Source: Geomonas edaphica
Lineage (GTDB): Bacteria > Desulfobacterota > Desulfuromonadia > Geobacterales > Geobacteraceae
NCBI RefSeq assembly: GCF_004917075.1
Contig: NZ_SSYB01000002.1
Coordinates: 209,766-273,765 of the forward strand
Reading direction: 5' to 3'
DNA length: 64,000 nt
The stretch's first letter is position 1; each line of letters starts with the position of its first letter. The notes beneath the pieces are model-generated. The model had not been told where the DNA came from, searched no databases, and saw only the letters and a list, made by a program, of their open reading frames with translations. Made by a program: the position numbers and the translations under genes. Below are positions 14,944 through 25,800 of the stretch, piece after piece.

Positions 14944-16655
14944 CGCACCTTCACCTCCACCCCGCCCCCACCGGGCACCAGCACGTGCACCGCACAGGAG
15001 ATGCACGGGTCAAAGGAATGGATGGTGCGCAGCACCTCGAGTGGGCGTTTCGCGTCCACTAGCGGATGCTTCCCGCCGCCGGCCAGCGCCTCCTCGTAGG
15101 GGCCGCGCTGCCCGCCAGGATCGCGGCCGGAGCTGTTCCAGGTACTCGGCACCACCGCCTGGTAGCGCGCGACGCGACCGTTTTCGATCTCGATCCAGTG
15201 CGAAAGGGTGCCGCGCGCCGCCTCCATGAACCCCATCCCCTGTGCCTGTTTGGGCCAACTTGAGGGCTCCCAGTGCTCCTTGTGGAAGGTGGCCGTGTCG
15301 CCGGACTTGATCCTTTCGTTCAACTGGGCGAACCACTGATCCATACGCCGGGCGAGGATGACCGACTCGAGCGCCCGGCAGTATGTGCGCCCTAAAGTCG
15401 AGTTGAGCGCCTCGATGCCGGCGTGGAGTTTTCCGAGCCCCTCTTTCGCGAGCTGCACCGTCTCGGCGTGCCCCTGCGCCACGGCCACCATGATCCGGGC
15501 GTTCGGGCCTACCTGCACGGCGCGGCCGTCGTAACGCGGCGCCTTGCACCAGGTGTACTTAGGCTGGTCGGAGAGCTGCTTGAATGGGGGCTTCGGACCG
15601 GTGTAGCGCGGCTCGGTATGTCCCTGCCACGGGTGAAGCCCCTGCCGGTCCCCCTCGGGCTGGCTGTACCAGGCGGAGGAGACGAACTCGGCGACCCTTT
15701 TGGAATCGAAGGGGTGGGCCGTGCCGTAGTTGCCGTCCATGAGAAGGGCGGCGGGGAAGACCCCTCCCGCCGGGGCGCCCGAACAGGACCAGGCGCTCTC
15801 ACCGGTCGCCATGAGGTTCGGGGAGGAGGCGCCGATGGCCGCGTAGTCCGGGTAGAAGGAGGCGATAGCGAGGACGTCGGGGTAGTAGACCTCGAGGACG
15901 AAGCGCTTCGCCTGGTCGATCATGCCGGCCATCTCGTCGAGACGCACCTGGTTCACCGTGATCTGGTTGTTCAAATTGATGGAGCAGCCCATCCCACCCA
16001 CCAGGTAGTTCGGGTGCGGGTTCTTCCCGGCGAAGATGGTGTGCAGGCGGATGATGTCGCGCTGCCAGGAGAGCGCCTCCAGGTAGTGGGCGAGCGCCAT
16101 GAGGTTCGCCTCGGGGGGGAGACGGTAGGCGGGGTGTCCCCAGTAGCCGCCGGAGAAGATGCCGAGGCCGCCTTCCGCTGAAGCCGCCACGCGCTTTTGC
16201 ACCTCGGCGTACCAGGTGGCTGAGTTGTTGGACCAGGGGGAAACTGAGGCTGCCAGACGCGAGGTGGCGGCGGGATCGGCCTTCAGCGCGCTCATGACGT
16301 CGACCCAGTCAAGGGCGTGCAGGTGGTAGAAGTGCATCACGTGGTCCTGCAGCGTCGCCATGCCGGAGACGAGGTTGCGGATCAGCTCCGCGCACGGGGG
16401 GATCTTGCACTTGATGGCGTCCTCGACGGCGCGGATCGAGGCGATGGCGTGTACCCCGGTACAGACGCCGCAGATGCGCTGCGCGAAGGCCCAGGCGTCG
16501 CGGGGGTCGCGCCCCTGAAGCACCCGCTCGATGCCGCGGAACTGGGTGGCGCAGGCCCAGGCGTCACCTATCCTTCCGTTGTCCGCTTCCAGCTCGATGC
16601 GCAGGTGCCCCTCGATTCGGGTGATCGGGTCGATGACGATTCTCTCGCTTGCCAT
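14940..16655 (-). CDS. hyaL: NiFe hydrogenase large (catalytic) subunit
   Basis: 571 residues. The N-terminal L1 motif RICGVCTGVHA (Cys62, Cys65) and C-terminal L2 motif DPCISCAVH (Cys551, Cys554) supply the four NiFe ligands. Fourteen residues after His557 form the peptide removed by a maturation endopeptidase, but no such protease gene is in the window. Group 1 membrane-bound uptake type by context with a Tat small subunit and cytochrome b. Co-transcribed with both; stop overlaps the next start (ATGA). Confidence 0.95.
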   Translation of the reverse strand: MASERIVIDPITRIEGHLRIELEADNGRIGDAWACATQFRGIERVLQGRDPRDAWAFAQRICGVCTGVHAIASIRAVEDAIKCKIPPCAELIRNLVSGMATLQDHVMHFYHLHALDWVDVMSALKADPAATSRLAASVSPWSNNSATWYAEVQKRVAASAEGGLGIFSGGYWGHPAYRLPPEANLMALAHYLEALSWQRDIIRLHTIFAGKNPHPNYLVGGMGCSINLNNQITVNQVRLDEMAGMIDQAKRFVLEVYYPDVLAIASFYPDYAAIGASSPNLMATGESAWSCSGAPAGGVFPAALLMDGNYGTAHPFDSKRVAEFVSSAWYSQPEGDRQGLHPWQGHTEPRYTGPKPPFKQLSDQPKYTWCKAPRYDGRAVQVGPNARIMVAVAQGHAETVQLAKEGLGKLHAGIEALNSTLGRTYCRALESVILARRMDQWFAQLNERIKSGDTATFHKEHWEPSSWPKQAQGMGFMEAARGTLSHWIEIENGRVARYQAVVPSTWNSSGRDPGGQRGPYEEALAGGGKHPLVDAKRPLEVLRTIHSFDPCISCAVHVLVPGGGGVEVKVR

Positions 16656-16699
16656 TTCACTTCTCCTTTGACCTCAAAAGCTCCAAACCAAAGGCTTCA

Positions 16700-16830
16700 A
16701 CCCCAAAGGCTTCAACGCAAAGACGCAGAGCCGCAAAGCCGCAAAGAAAAGCTTTTTGGGGGAAACCAAAAACGTTCCTTTGCTTTAAGGTTCTCTTTGC
16801 GTCTCCGCGCCTTGGCGTCTTTGCGTTAAG
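16700..16830. repeat. Inverted repeat between hydrogenase subunit genes
   Basis: Left arm 16708-16745 contains AACGCAAAGACGC and repeated GCCGCAAAG; right arm 16791-16830 contains its inverse (CTTTGCGTC ... GCGTCTTTGCGTT). The two arms can pair around a 45-base centre rich in AAAA and TTTT. This motif family is widespread in intergenic DNA of several bacterial lineages. It lies inside the hydrogenase operon and touches the 3' end of the small-subunit gene. Confidence 0.6.
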
Positions 16831-18007
16831 TCTTTTTGTCCTGGTCCTCCCGCTTTTCCGTGTCGCCCAGGACCGCGAGGGGGAGCGTCTCGGGCCGCGC
16901 CTTTTTCGCGCGTTTTTTCGCGATCACCGTGGCGGCCGAGTGGACGGCGACGCCACCCACCGAGGCGGCGACGGCGGCGATACCTATGGTGTTGGCGGTC
17001 GCCTCTACGCCAAGTCCTGGGACCATGAAGCCGGGGAGCCTGTCGTAGAAGGGAGTCATGCGGTCGTAGAAGTGGCGTTCGGTGCAGCCAAGACAGGGGT
17101 GCCCGGCCTTGATCGGGAAGCTCTGCCCCATGTTCCACTCCACCGTGGCGCAGGGGGCGAAGGTCGCCGGCCCCTTGCAGCCGAGGCGGTAAAGGCAGTG
17201 CCCCTGGCGGGCGTTCTCGTCGTCGAAGCTGTCGGCGAACTGGCCGGCGTCGAAGCTCGCCCGGCGCGGGCACTTGTCGTGGATGCGCTGACCGTAGGCG
17301 AAGAGTGGGCGGCCGTTGCCGTCCAGAGGCGGTGTGTGACCGTAGGCGAGGTAATAGGTGAGGGTGGCTGTGATGGTTTCCGCGATGGGGGGACAGCCGC
17401 TGATGTTGACGACGGGACGGTCGGTGATGACATCGGAGACGCCGACGGCGCCGGTCAAGTTGGGGGAGGCGGCCTGCACACAACCGTACTCGGCACACGC
17501 GCCGACCGCGATGACGGCGCTCGCCTTTTGCGCCGCGCGTTTCAGGACGTTCAGGGCGGAGTCGCCGCCGATGGTACAGTAGACGCCGTCATCGTTGAGC
17601 GGCACCGAGCCGTTCACGAGCAAAAGATGCGGCCTTCCCTCGGCCTCCTTCAATACCTCCTCCGCGGCGGTGCCGGAGGGGGCCATCAGAAGCTCGTTGT
17701 AGTCGAGGGAGATCTGCTCCAGGATCAGCCGGTCCACCGGGCTGCTGCCGGATCGAAGCAGGCTCTCGACACATCCGGTGCACTCCTGGAGCTGGAGGTA
17801 GATGACGCTTGGGCGCTTCGCCCCGGAGAGCCTTTCGGCTACGTCCTTGGCGAACGCCCGCCCCCCTCCGGGAAGCGACGCCGCGCCGAAGAGCACCGCC
17901 ATCCTGCCGCAAAAAGAGAGAAAATCCCTCCTCGTTACCCCACGCCGGGCCAGGTAATCCCTAAACCCTTCGCTGCCTGGCCAACCGTCATCCATGGACT
18001 CGTTCAT
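16826..18007 (-). CDS. hyaS: NiFe hydrogenase small subunit, Tat-exported
   Basis: 393 residues. A twin-arginine signal RRDFLSFCG precedes a hydrophobic stretch. The proximal cluster motif ECTGCVESLL and later GACAEYGC and NISGCPP, plus a C-terminal cysteine-rich region (HDKCPRR, CLYRLGCKGP, CLGCTERHF), coordinate three FeS clusters. A C-terminal TM helix (about 335-360) anchors it on the periplasmic side next to the cytochrome b. Start ATG 18007 is chosen for GGAGGCGGAGAAG just before it; the frame is open to 18085. First gene of the hya operon. Confidence 0.93.
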   Translation of the reverse strand: MNESMDDGWPGSEGFRDYLARRGVTRRDFLSFCGRMAVLFGAASLPGGGRAFAKDVAERLSGAKRPSVIYLQLQECTGCVESLLRSGSSPVDRLILEQISLDYNELLMAPSGTAAEEVLKEAEGRPHLLLVNGSVPLNDDGVYCTIGGDSALNVLKRAAQKASAVIAVGACAEYGCVQAASPNLTGAVGVSDVITDRPVVNISGCPPIAETITATLTYYLAYGHTPPLDGNGRPLFAYGQRIHDKCPRRASFDAGQFADSFDDENARQGHCLYRLGCKGPATFAPCATVEWNMGQSFPIKAGHPCLGCTERHFYDRMTPFYDRLPGFMVPGLGVEATANTIGIAAVAASVGGVAVHSAATVIAKKRAKKARPETLPLAVLGDTEKREDQDKKT

Positions 18008-18192
18008 CTTCTCCGCCTCCGTTTCCCTTCCCCGGGGAGGGAAAGGTCGTTTGATTGAGAACTGCACGGCCATTGGGAAGGTCACCGGATCTTTCCAATG
18101 AATTTAAAGAAAAGATTAACTCTGAAGGGGGAGATGTCAAATTAGACCGGGAGCGCTTTTAAGACCTGGAACCCATCGATTCGATAGGAGAC

Positions 18193-18220
18193 TTTATTTT
18201 CGAGAAGCCGACGCTATACT
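18193..18220 (+). promoter_or_regulatory. Weak promoter candidate upstream of the PilY1-like gene
   Basis: TATACT at 18215-18220 is a good -10 box; the -35 partner TTTATT at 16-base spacing is poor. The gap 18008-18297 between divergent hyaS and pilY1 has no other recognisable feature; on the minus strand a TTGACA at about 18139 has only a weak -10. Confidence 0.25.
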
Positions 18221-18297
18221 CTTCTGATTGAAATTTTCTAATGTTTCTGCCGTGCGAGCATCGCCGCGAAATCACTTTAATGGGAGAGGTGGCCGAG

Positions 18298-21200
18298 ATG
18301 AACAAGGGTGCAGCGCCGCGGACCGCGCGCTACGCGGTGGTCGTTATGCTGGTCTCCGTTCTACTGCTTATTGCTGCAACGGCGCGCGCGGCAGATCCTG
18401 CGGCCGCCATGCAGGCGTACTGCAGCGTGCCGCCCTTACCTGGGCTCGGGGTGAGGCCGAACCTCCTTCTCATGCTGGACAACTCCGCCAGTATGTACGA
18501 CCTCGCCTATACCGATCCGACGCTTTTCTGTTTCGACGACACCTTCAATCCGGCAGGTTCCTATCCCGGCTACTTCAATGAAAACAATGTGTACCGCTAC
18601 GTCACCACCGGTACGCGCTTCACCGCTACCACCGACAGCATCGCGGCTAGCAGTTGCAACCAGGCCCGCACCGACTTCCTCTGCGTCAACATTAAAGCGA
18701 AGAAGCTCGACACCTTCCTCGCCACCGGGAAGTTTCTTAACTGGCTCGCCATGAGCAAACTGGACCTCGAGAAGCTCGCCCTCACCGGTGGCAAGTACGA
18801 CCCCGCGACCAACCTGATGCAGGCTGAGTCCCGCGGCTGCGTCGGCAAGCGCTACGTCAAGATGGTGTACGACGGTAAAGGCGATCCGCTCCCGATCACC
18901 TTCGGTGTGCGGGCGCCCATTCCCTCCGAAGCGGGGTACGTCTCTCAGTCGAGTCATGGCGGGCCGACCCGCATCGACATCTATCCAGCGGTGTACCGGA
19001 AGAAATACTGTCTCGACGCGGTGAAGAATTGGCAGGAAAACGCTTCCCCATCCGAGCTTTCCGACACCGCTGGGCGCTGCATGGGCGATCTGGTCGACAC
19101 CTTAGGAATACCGACGCCGGGCAAGATCTTCACCGAGACCCTGAGCCTTTGTTATTCGCGCGGGACCGACTTCGGTGACGCTGAGGCCATGGTCATCAAG
19201 GACGACTGCCGTTCGCGCTACATGGCCTACCTCCTCCCGTTCCAGATCGTTAGGAACACCGGAGAGGACATCTGCGCGACGAAGATTTATCACAACCCTC
19301 GCGAGTATAACGGGTACATACATACCACGGGGTACCTGGGTGAGTGCACTCAAGGGGGAGGCTTAAGCTATAACCAGCCTTGCGCCCTCAATTCGATCAA
19401 GGACTACTGCAGGGAACTGTCCGATCCGTGGCTCAGCGATCCCTCCGCGAATGCGAACAGGTCCTCGACCGACGCGGCACTTCCTGCCTTCATCCTGGAC
19501 GCCGGCATCACCAGTCTCGGCGCTCCGATAGCGACCGTCGTGGCGAGAGTGGCCGCGGATGCGCCGCCCGCCGGGCTGATTCAGCAGTTCGCGACTGAGA
19601 TCAACTTCGGCGCCATTACCTTCAACGACGATGGTGCCCGCTCCGAGTGCGATCAGGAGGGGGGGATCCACTGCGTGAGCCGCTGCAGTAAGGACGCCGT
19701 CCCGCAAAGGGACTGCGCCACTGACATGGACTGTGACACCAGGGGGCCCTGCCTTCCCACCGCCAAAAGCGACGGCGGCAGCATCATCTCCTACATCAAC
19801 TACTCGCCGGTCGGGGACCACGCCACGGGGCTCATCGCCGCTATCGATACCATAAGGGGAACCTCGTGGACGCCGCTCGCGGAGACGCTCTACCAGAGCA
19901 TCGGCTATTTCGCCAACAACGGCTCCTATCGCTTTCAGCCTGGAGACTTCGACGTTGCCAAGCCACCATCCATGTACCGTTGCCAACGTAACAACGTACT
20001 CATCGTGACCGACGGGATGTCCACCGCGGACCGCGCCCCGGCGCTGAACGCTTTTGTCGCCGACGCCGTTTCCACGTGGTCCGGCGCCGGCGGCCTCCCT
20101 GCTGGAATGACCACTTCGATGGGCACCAAGGGTTCGGGCGTCCCTCCTTACCAGGGGAGCTACAACCTGGACGAGGTCGCCTGGGTCGCCCGGCACCGGA
20201 ACATCTACGACCTCAACCAGCAGCCGGCCCAACCCAAGGATTTCATCACTACGCACGTGGTCTACACCGGCCCTCCCTGCGGCGATGCGACAAGTGGCTA
20301 CAACGCTGATGGAAGCTGCACCACCACGAACGAGGGGATACCGGAGAAGCTGATGCAGCTCACCGCCCAAAACGGTGGGGGGAGCATGAAAAGTGTAAGG
20401 GACCTACCTGCCCTTCTGGGGGCGCTGAAGGGGATCTTCCTGCAGGTGATTGGCGGCTCCAGCGCGGGCGCCGGCTCCTCGCTACTCTCCACAGGCGACG
20501 GCAACGGCGCCCTCTACCTCCAGCCGAGGTTTTTCCCCAACAAGAGTTACGACGGCGGGGTGAGCTCTGCGGTCTGGACCGGTGAGTTGCAGGGGCTTTG
20601 GTATTACATCGATCCGCTGATCGGGACCAGCGGCACCGCAAGCAGCATCCGCGAGGACACCGATGCGGACAAGATCCTCGATTTGAAGCAGGACCGGGTG
20701 GTCCGTTTCGAGGTGCCGAGCCCTCTCGGGGAGGGCCGAGCCACGCTTCTTACCGACCGCGATGGCGACGGCAACGTCGATGTACCGCAGCCCTCGGGGT
20801 ATCCGCTAAGCGTGGTGCCTGAGGCGGTGCAGAGCCTGTGGCGTGCGGGGCGCCAGCTCTGGAAGATAACTCCCAACAAGCGCACCCTGTACACCCAGAC
20901 CGACGGGGCGACGCTCATCGACTTTCTCGACACCTCGGTCGATGCCCATCGCCAACTGCTGCAGGCCAAGGATCAGGCGGAGGCGGAACAGATCGCCGCC
21001 TTTGTGAAGGGGGTGGACGACGCCTCCGGAAGCGGCGGAACCCCGACGAGGGAGAGAAGCCTCAAGGCTTACGGCACGGCAGAAAGTCTCGTCTGGAAAC
21101 TAGGCGACATCGTTTCGTCGACGCCGGTAGTGCAGTCGGCGGTGCCGCTTGGAAGCTACCATCTTCCCTCGCCGCGTGGCTATGGGGACTCATCCTATGG

Positions 21201-22884
21201 GGATTTCATCAAGGGTGTGTACGGGAAGCGTGGGACCGTCTACGTGGGCGCCAACGATGGAATGCTGCACGCCTTTAGGCTGGGCTCACTCAAGGTGCGT
21301 CCCGAAAAAGATTGGCCGGTAACACGCAAGGCCCAGCTTTTAGGGAACGACGATGCGGTCGTGGGCAAGGTCTTAGGGGATGAGGAATGGGGTTTCATCC
21401 CGAAGAGCGCGCTTCCCTACCTCAGATACCTGAAAGAACCGCTCTACCCGCACCTGTACTACGTGGATGGCTCGAGCACCCTCGTCGACGCGAGCATAGG
21501 TGATCCCGCGACTTGCAGCCGCAGCGACTACTGGAACTGCCCCAAGGCAGGGAGCAACTGGCGCACCGTCCTTCTGGCCGGGATGGGGCTTGGTGGGGCG
21601 AGCCGCCCCTACGGCACTGACTGCGTTGATGATGGTAGCTCTGCCACCTGCGTCAAGGCCCCGGCTGCCGGTGTCGGTGGGCTTTCCTCCTACTTCGCCC
21701 TCGACGTCACCGACCAGAGCGCCGAAGGAGGCACCCCGCGGCTTTTGTGGGAGTTCTCGCACCCGCAAATGGGCTTTGCCACCTCCGGCGCGGCCATACT
21801 GCGCGTGAAGGCGCGCCGAGTTGATGGAACCGTGGAGATCCACGACCCCGACCGTAACGGGCGCTGGTTTGCCGTGTTTGCCTCGGGCCCAACGGGCGCC
21901 GTTGACCGAAGGACACGCCAGTTCACTGCCACCTCGGACCAGAATCTGAAGCTCTTTGTCGTCGACCTGAACGCGGTCCCCCCCCTCGTTGAGGGGCGCA
22001 ACTATTGGATCATCGACACGGGGATTGCGTACGCCTTCGGCGGAAGCATGGCGGGTGCTGGGATCGATTCGGACAAGTGGAACGGCAGCGCGAATAAGGG
22101 GGGACAGTACGAGGACGAGGCGCTCTACGTCGGGTACACGAGGCGCGGCGACGCGGGGTGGACGGGCGGGGTCTTGCGGCTCTACACCGGCGAGGACCCG
22201 AACCCTGCTAACTGGAAAACGAGCCGGGTGATCGACGACGTTGGACCTGTCACCGGGGCGGTGGCGAAGCTCCAGGACCGGCAGTACAAGCGGCTTTGGC
22301 TGTACTTCGGCACCGGTCGCCACTTTTACAATCAGGACGACCTGCAGTCGGCACGCGCGCTTTTTGGTGTCATCGAGCCTTGCTACAACGGCAGTGACAA
22401 CGTACTCAGGATCAACGATATCTGCGCCGCCTCCCCTGTCACCCGAGGTGACCTCACCGAGGTGACCGATGCCGGGAAGGTGATCCTCCCCGGACAGCAA
22501 CCTGGGAGCTACCGGGGGTGGTGGATCGCCCTCGACGGGGCATCCGCCGGGCTGGCAAGCGAGCGCGCCCTTGATTCACCTAGCTCCGTCACGAGCGGTG
22601 CAGTGTTCTTCCCCACCTTCAAACCGTCTCTAGATCCATGCGGGGAAGGTGTCTCATACCTATGGGGCGTGCAATACAGCACCGGGGGGGCAGTGGGTGC
22701 CATCCTAGGGCAAGCGCTACTCCCGCTCTCCAACGGCTCCGTTGCTGCTGTCGACCTCGCAGCCTTCCCCGACCGTGCCGGGCGCCGCAGCGCGCCGCTG
22801 CCCGGGAAGGCGGTGAAGCCGCGCCTGGTCACCAACAGCGGTCTCAAGCCGCTCAAGAGAATCATCCACATGCAGGAGCGTTAG
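18298..22884 (+). CDS. pilY1: PilY1-like type IV pilus-associated adhesin with VWA domain
   Basis: 1528 residues. A signal peptide (1-31, ending ARA-AD) precedes a VWA-like domain beginning LLLMLDNSASMYDL with MIDAS Asp61/Ser63/Ser65. A cysteine-rich middle follows, then the PilY1 beta-propeller C-terminal domain (roughly 870-1480), preceded by a calcium-loop motif DRDGDGNVDV near 820. PilY1 proteins sit at the pilus tip or outer membrane and control pilus extension, adhesion and sometimes mechanosensing. Start ATG 18298 has GGGAGAGGTGG upstream; the ATG at 18241 has no ribosome site. The next gene begins 2 bases after the stop, implying joint production. No pilin or pseudopilin genes are in the window. 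Confidence 0.9.
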   Translation: MNKGAAPRTARYAVVVMLVSVLLLIAATARAADPAAAMQAYCSVPPLPGLGVRPNLLLMLDNSASMYDLAYTDPTLFCFDDTFNPAGSYPGYFNENNVYRYVTTGTRFTATTDSIAASSCNQARTDFLCVNIKAKKLDTFLATGKFLNWLAMSKLDLEKLALTGGKYDPATNLMQAESRGCVGKRYVKMVYDGKGDPLPITFGVRAPIPSEAGYVSQSSHGGPTRIDIYPAVYRKKYCLDAVKNWQENASPSELSDTAGRCMGDLVDTLGIPTPGKIFTETLSLCYSRGTDFGDAEAMVIKDDCRSRYMAYLLPFQIVRNTGEDICATKIYHNPREYNGYIHTTGYLGECTQGGGLSYNQPCALNSIKDYCRELSDPWLSDPSANANRSSTDAALPAFILDAGITSLGAPIATVVARVAADAPPAGLIQQFATEINFGAITFNDDGARSECDQEGGIHCVSRCSKDAVPQRDCATDMDCDTRGPCLPTAKSDGGSIISYINYSPVGDHATGLIAAIDTIRGTSWTPLAETLYQSIGYFANNGSYRFQPGDFDVAKPPSMYRCQRNNVLIVTDGMSTADRAPALNAFVADAVSTWSGAGGLPAGMTTSMGTKGSGVPPYQGSYNLDEVAWVARHRNIYDLNQQPAQPKDFITTHVVYTGPPCGDATSGYNADGSCTTTNEGIPEKLMQLTAQNGGGSMKSVRDLPALLGALKGIFLQVIGGSSAGAGSSLLSTGDGNGALYLQPRFFPNKSYDGGVSSAVWTGELQGLWYYIDPLIGTSGTASSIREDTDADKILDLKQDRVVRFEVPSPLGEGRATLLTDRDGDGNVDVPQPSGYPLSVVPEAVQSLWRAGRQLWKITPNKRTLYTQTDGATLIDFLDTSVDAHRQLLQAKDQAEAEQIAAFVKGVDDASGSGGTPTRERSLKAYGTAESLVWKLGDIVSSTPVVQSAVPLGSYHLPSPRGYGDSSYGDFIKGVYGKRGTVYVGANDGMLHAFRLGSLKVRPEKDWPVTRKAQLLGNDDAVVGKVLGDEEWGFIPKSALPYLRYLKEPLYPHLYYVDGSSTLVDASIGDPATCSRSDYWNCPKAGSNWRTVLLAGMGLGGASRPYGTDCVDDGSSATCVKAPAAGVGGLSSYFALDVTDQSAEGGTPRLLWEFSHPQMGFATSGAAILRVKARRVDGTVEIHDPDRNGRWFAVFASGPTGAVDRRTRQFTATSDQNLKLFVVDLNAVPPLVEGRNYWIIDTGIAYAFGGSMAGAGIDSDKWNGSANKGGQYEDEALYVGYTRRGDAGWTGGVLRLYTGEDPNPANWKTSRVIDDVGPVTGAVAKLQDRQYKRLWLYFGTGRHFYNQDDLQSARALFGVIEPCYNGSDNVLRINDICAASPVTRGDLTEVTDAGKVILPGQQPGSYRGWWIALDGASAGLASERALDSPSSVTSGAVFFPTFKPSLDPCGEGVSYLWGVQYSTGGAVGAILGQALLPLSNGSVAAVDLAAFPDRAGRRSAPLPGKAVKPRLVTNSGLKPLKRIIHMQER

Positions 22885-22886
22885 GT

Positions 22887-25800
22887 ATGAGACGAGCCGT
22901 TGCGACAAAGTGGTATAAGGCCACCTGGGTGATGCTCCTTGCCCTTTTCTTTTTCCTCGTCCATCCCACCGTCGGGTGTGCCATGAACCCGTATCTGGAC
23001 GGTTTCAACATCTCCCCTGGTGGTACCGTAGCCATCGACGGCTCGGTACACTCCGTCGCGGTGCAGGGCGCCGACGGCAAGATCGTCATCGGCGGCGACT
23101 TCACCCTGACCAGCGGCACCCCGGTAGCGACCCTACGCAACCTCGCGCGTCTCAACCCGGACGGTACTCTCGACCCCTCCTTTATCCCTCCTGTACTGGA
23201 CGGCCCGGTGTACGCCGTGGCGCTGCAGCCCGCCCCTGCCCTCCAGGCCGGGCCGGAGCTAGTGCTGATCGGCGGCGGCTTCACCAGCGTCGGTGGCGTG
23301 ACCAGAAAGGGGCTTGCCCGACTTTCCGGGGTAGACGGCGCACTCGACGCCGGGTTCGACCCGGTGACCGCAGCCGGTCCCGTCACGGTGCACGCCATCA
23401 CCATCCTTCCATCTAAAACGAGCATCCTAGTCGGCGGTGTCTTCGCATCGATCAAGGATGGCGTGCCGACACGGAACTTGGCCGGGGTCTCGGCCGCGGG
23501 TGCCACGAGCGGTGAGCTAGACTGGCATTACGTCGGAGGGCTTGGCGACGACGCGGGAAACGCGGCGGTCTACGCCATCGCGCTGCAGGACGGGGCGGTG
23601 GTGGTCGGCGGTGAGTTCGTCACCCCCGGCTCGCCCAACATAGCGCGCTTCACCTCTTTGGGGGTGTATGACGGCACCTTCGCTCCCCCCTCGCCGGGAG
23701 GGGTGGTGCGGGCGCTAGCGGTGCAGGAGGACGGCAAGGTCCTCCTCGGGGGAGATTTCTCCGGCTCAGGGCTCGCGCGCGCCTATCTGGCGCGACTCAT
23801 GCCGGACGGCGCCCCCGACGCTTTCGACGCTGCACTCGACACGATCCCGGGGGGGCAGGTAAGCGCTATTGTGCTGCAGCCGGACGGCAGGATCGTCGCG
23901 GCCGGGCGCTTCACCGTCGGGCCGCTGGGGGCAAAGCGCGCGAACTTGGCCCGCTTCAATATCGACGCTACGCTGGATTCCTTTCCTTATCCTGCCCCCG
24001 ATGCGGCGATCTTTGCCCTGGCAATGCAGGGCGACGGCAAGCTAGTGGCGGGTGGTGCATTCACCGTGATCGGCACCGTCCCCCGCACTTCCCTTGCCCG
24101 CTTCTACCAGACCGGTGTACTCGATGACGATATCCCGCAGATCGTGCAGGATGAGGACATGGACCTAAGCATGGTGTTCAAGGCGACGCAGCGCCCAGAT
24201 GGGCGCATCTTCATCGCCGGGCCGTTCAAAAATATACTCGGGGAGGCTGTCTCCTACACCGCCGGGCTTACCCGCGACTGGTCCTTCGACGATGGCTTCG
24301 GTCCCATCGAGCTCACCAGGCGCATCGTGAGCATCGCCACCATCCCCGATGGAGGGCTGCTGCTAGGCGGAGATTTTCTCTTCGTGAACGGCCAGCTGCA
24401 GCACAGCCTCATGCTGGTGGATGACGCCGGGGTGCCGGTGCCATCCTTCAATGCCATCATTAACTCCACCCTCGGCAAGGGGTTTGGGGGGATCACCCCC
24501 ATCGTACAGCCGGCCAGAGGGCCGTTGGGCGAGAAAGGGATGTTCTACGCCGGGGGGGACGTAGGGGATAATTCCACCTGGTGTTACCTCGCCCGCTACC
24601 ATGAAAGCGGGGCGCGCGATGAGCGCTTCGTTCCTACTGCAGAGATCAATGCCTACGTGAACGTCCTTGCCATGCAGCACAACGATCTGCTCCTTGTCGG
24701 CACTGAAAACGGAAAGCTCTTGAGAGTCCTCCCTTCCGGGGGCCTCGACCCCGCATGGAACGGAGGCACACCGCTGCAGTTCGCTAAAGGTGTCTACGCC
24801 ATCGTCGTCCTTGCTGACGGCAGGATACTGGTCGCTGGGGACCTTCAGTACCCGGGCTCCGTCACGGATCCAGCAACCGGGCATACCGACACGGTGCTTA
24901 GAAACATTCTGTTGCTTAACCCAGATGGCGCCGTGGACGAGAGCTTCGTTGTTGCGGCCGGTGCCACAGATTCCCTCTACGCTCCCACCATTTTCGGCGC
25001 CGCGCTAGAAGCCGACGGGGCCATCATCATTTACGGGCTCTTCGATACGGTACGCGACGGCTTTGGGACGATGCTCGAACGGAGCTATGCAGCGCGCATC
25101 CTGCCGGAGGGGCGCCTTGACCCCGACTTCGACCTGGGACTTGTCCAGCCCCCGTCGATGGTGCAGTACACCGTGAACACGGTCGACCTGCAGCCGGACG
25201 GCAAGTTCCTTCTCGGCGGCAACTTCAACAATTTTGGGGCAAGGAGCAAGCTTGCCCGCGTCTTCGGCGGCTGGAGTTCCGAGGATCTCTCGGTCGCCGC
25301 GGACGGCACCTCCATCACTTGGCGCCGCTCCGGCCGGTCGGCTGAGCTGTGGCGGGCCTGGTTCGAGTACTCGGCCGATGGCGTGCAATGGGAACTTCTC
25401 GGGCACGCGGACCGAATCCCTGGAGGGTGGCGCCTTGATGGCCTCAACGCGGAGCAACTGGGTGTCAATGCCAATCACTATGTGCGTGCTAGGGGATTTA
25501 CCGCGGGTGGCACAGGCAGTGCCGGGGCGCTCATGGAGTCGGTCCGGCTCTACTACCTGAAGCAGACTAAAATCAAGGTCACGGTAACCGCCGGTCCCGC
25601 GAAGAAGACCTACGGTGATGCCGATCCGCCTCTCACATACACCTTCACCCCGGCGCTGCAGGCCGGGGACAGTTTCACCGGCGCCCTCTCACGCACGGCA
25701 GGCGAGGACGTCGGCAGCTACCCCATCACCCAGGGGACGCTCGCCCTTGGCAGCGGCTATGAGCTCGTCTTCATCGGCGCCCCTCTAAGCATTGGCCAGA

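Noticed and set aside
16649-18058. 469-residue plus-strand frame over the hydrogenase small subunit
   Set aside because: Shadow of a gene with Tat and FeS motifs; starts in a repeat and has no family features.
21373-22500. 375-residue minus-strand frame over pilY1
   Set aside because: Antisense to the PilY1 propeller domain; no start site or domain.
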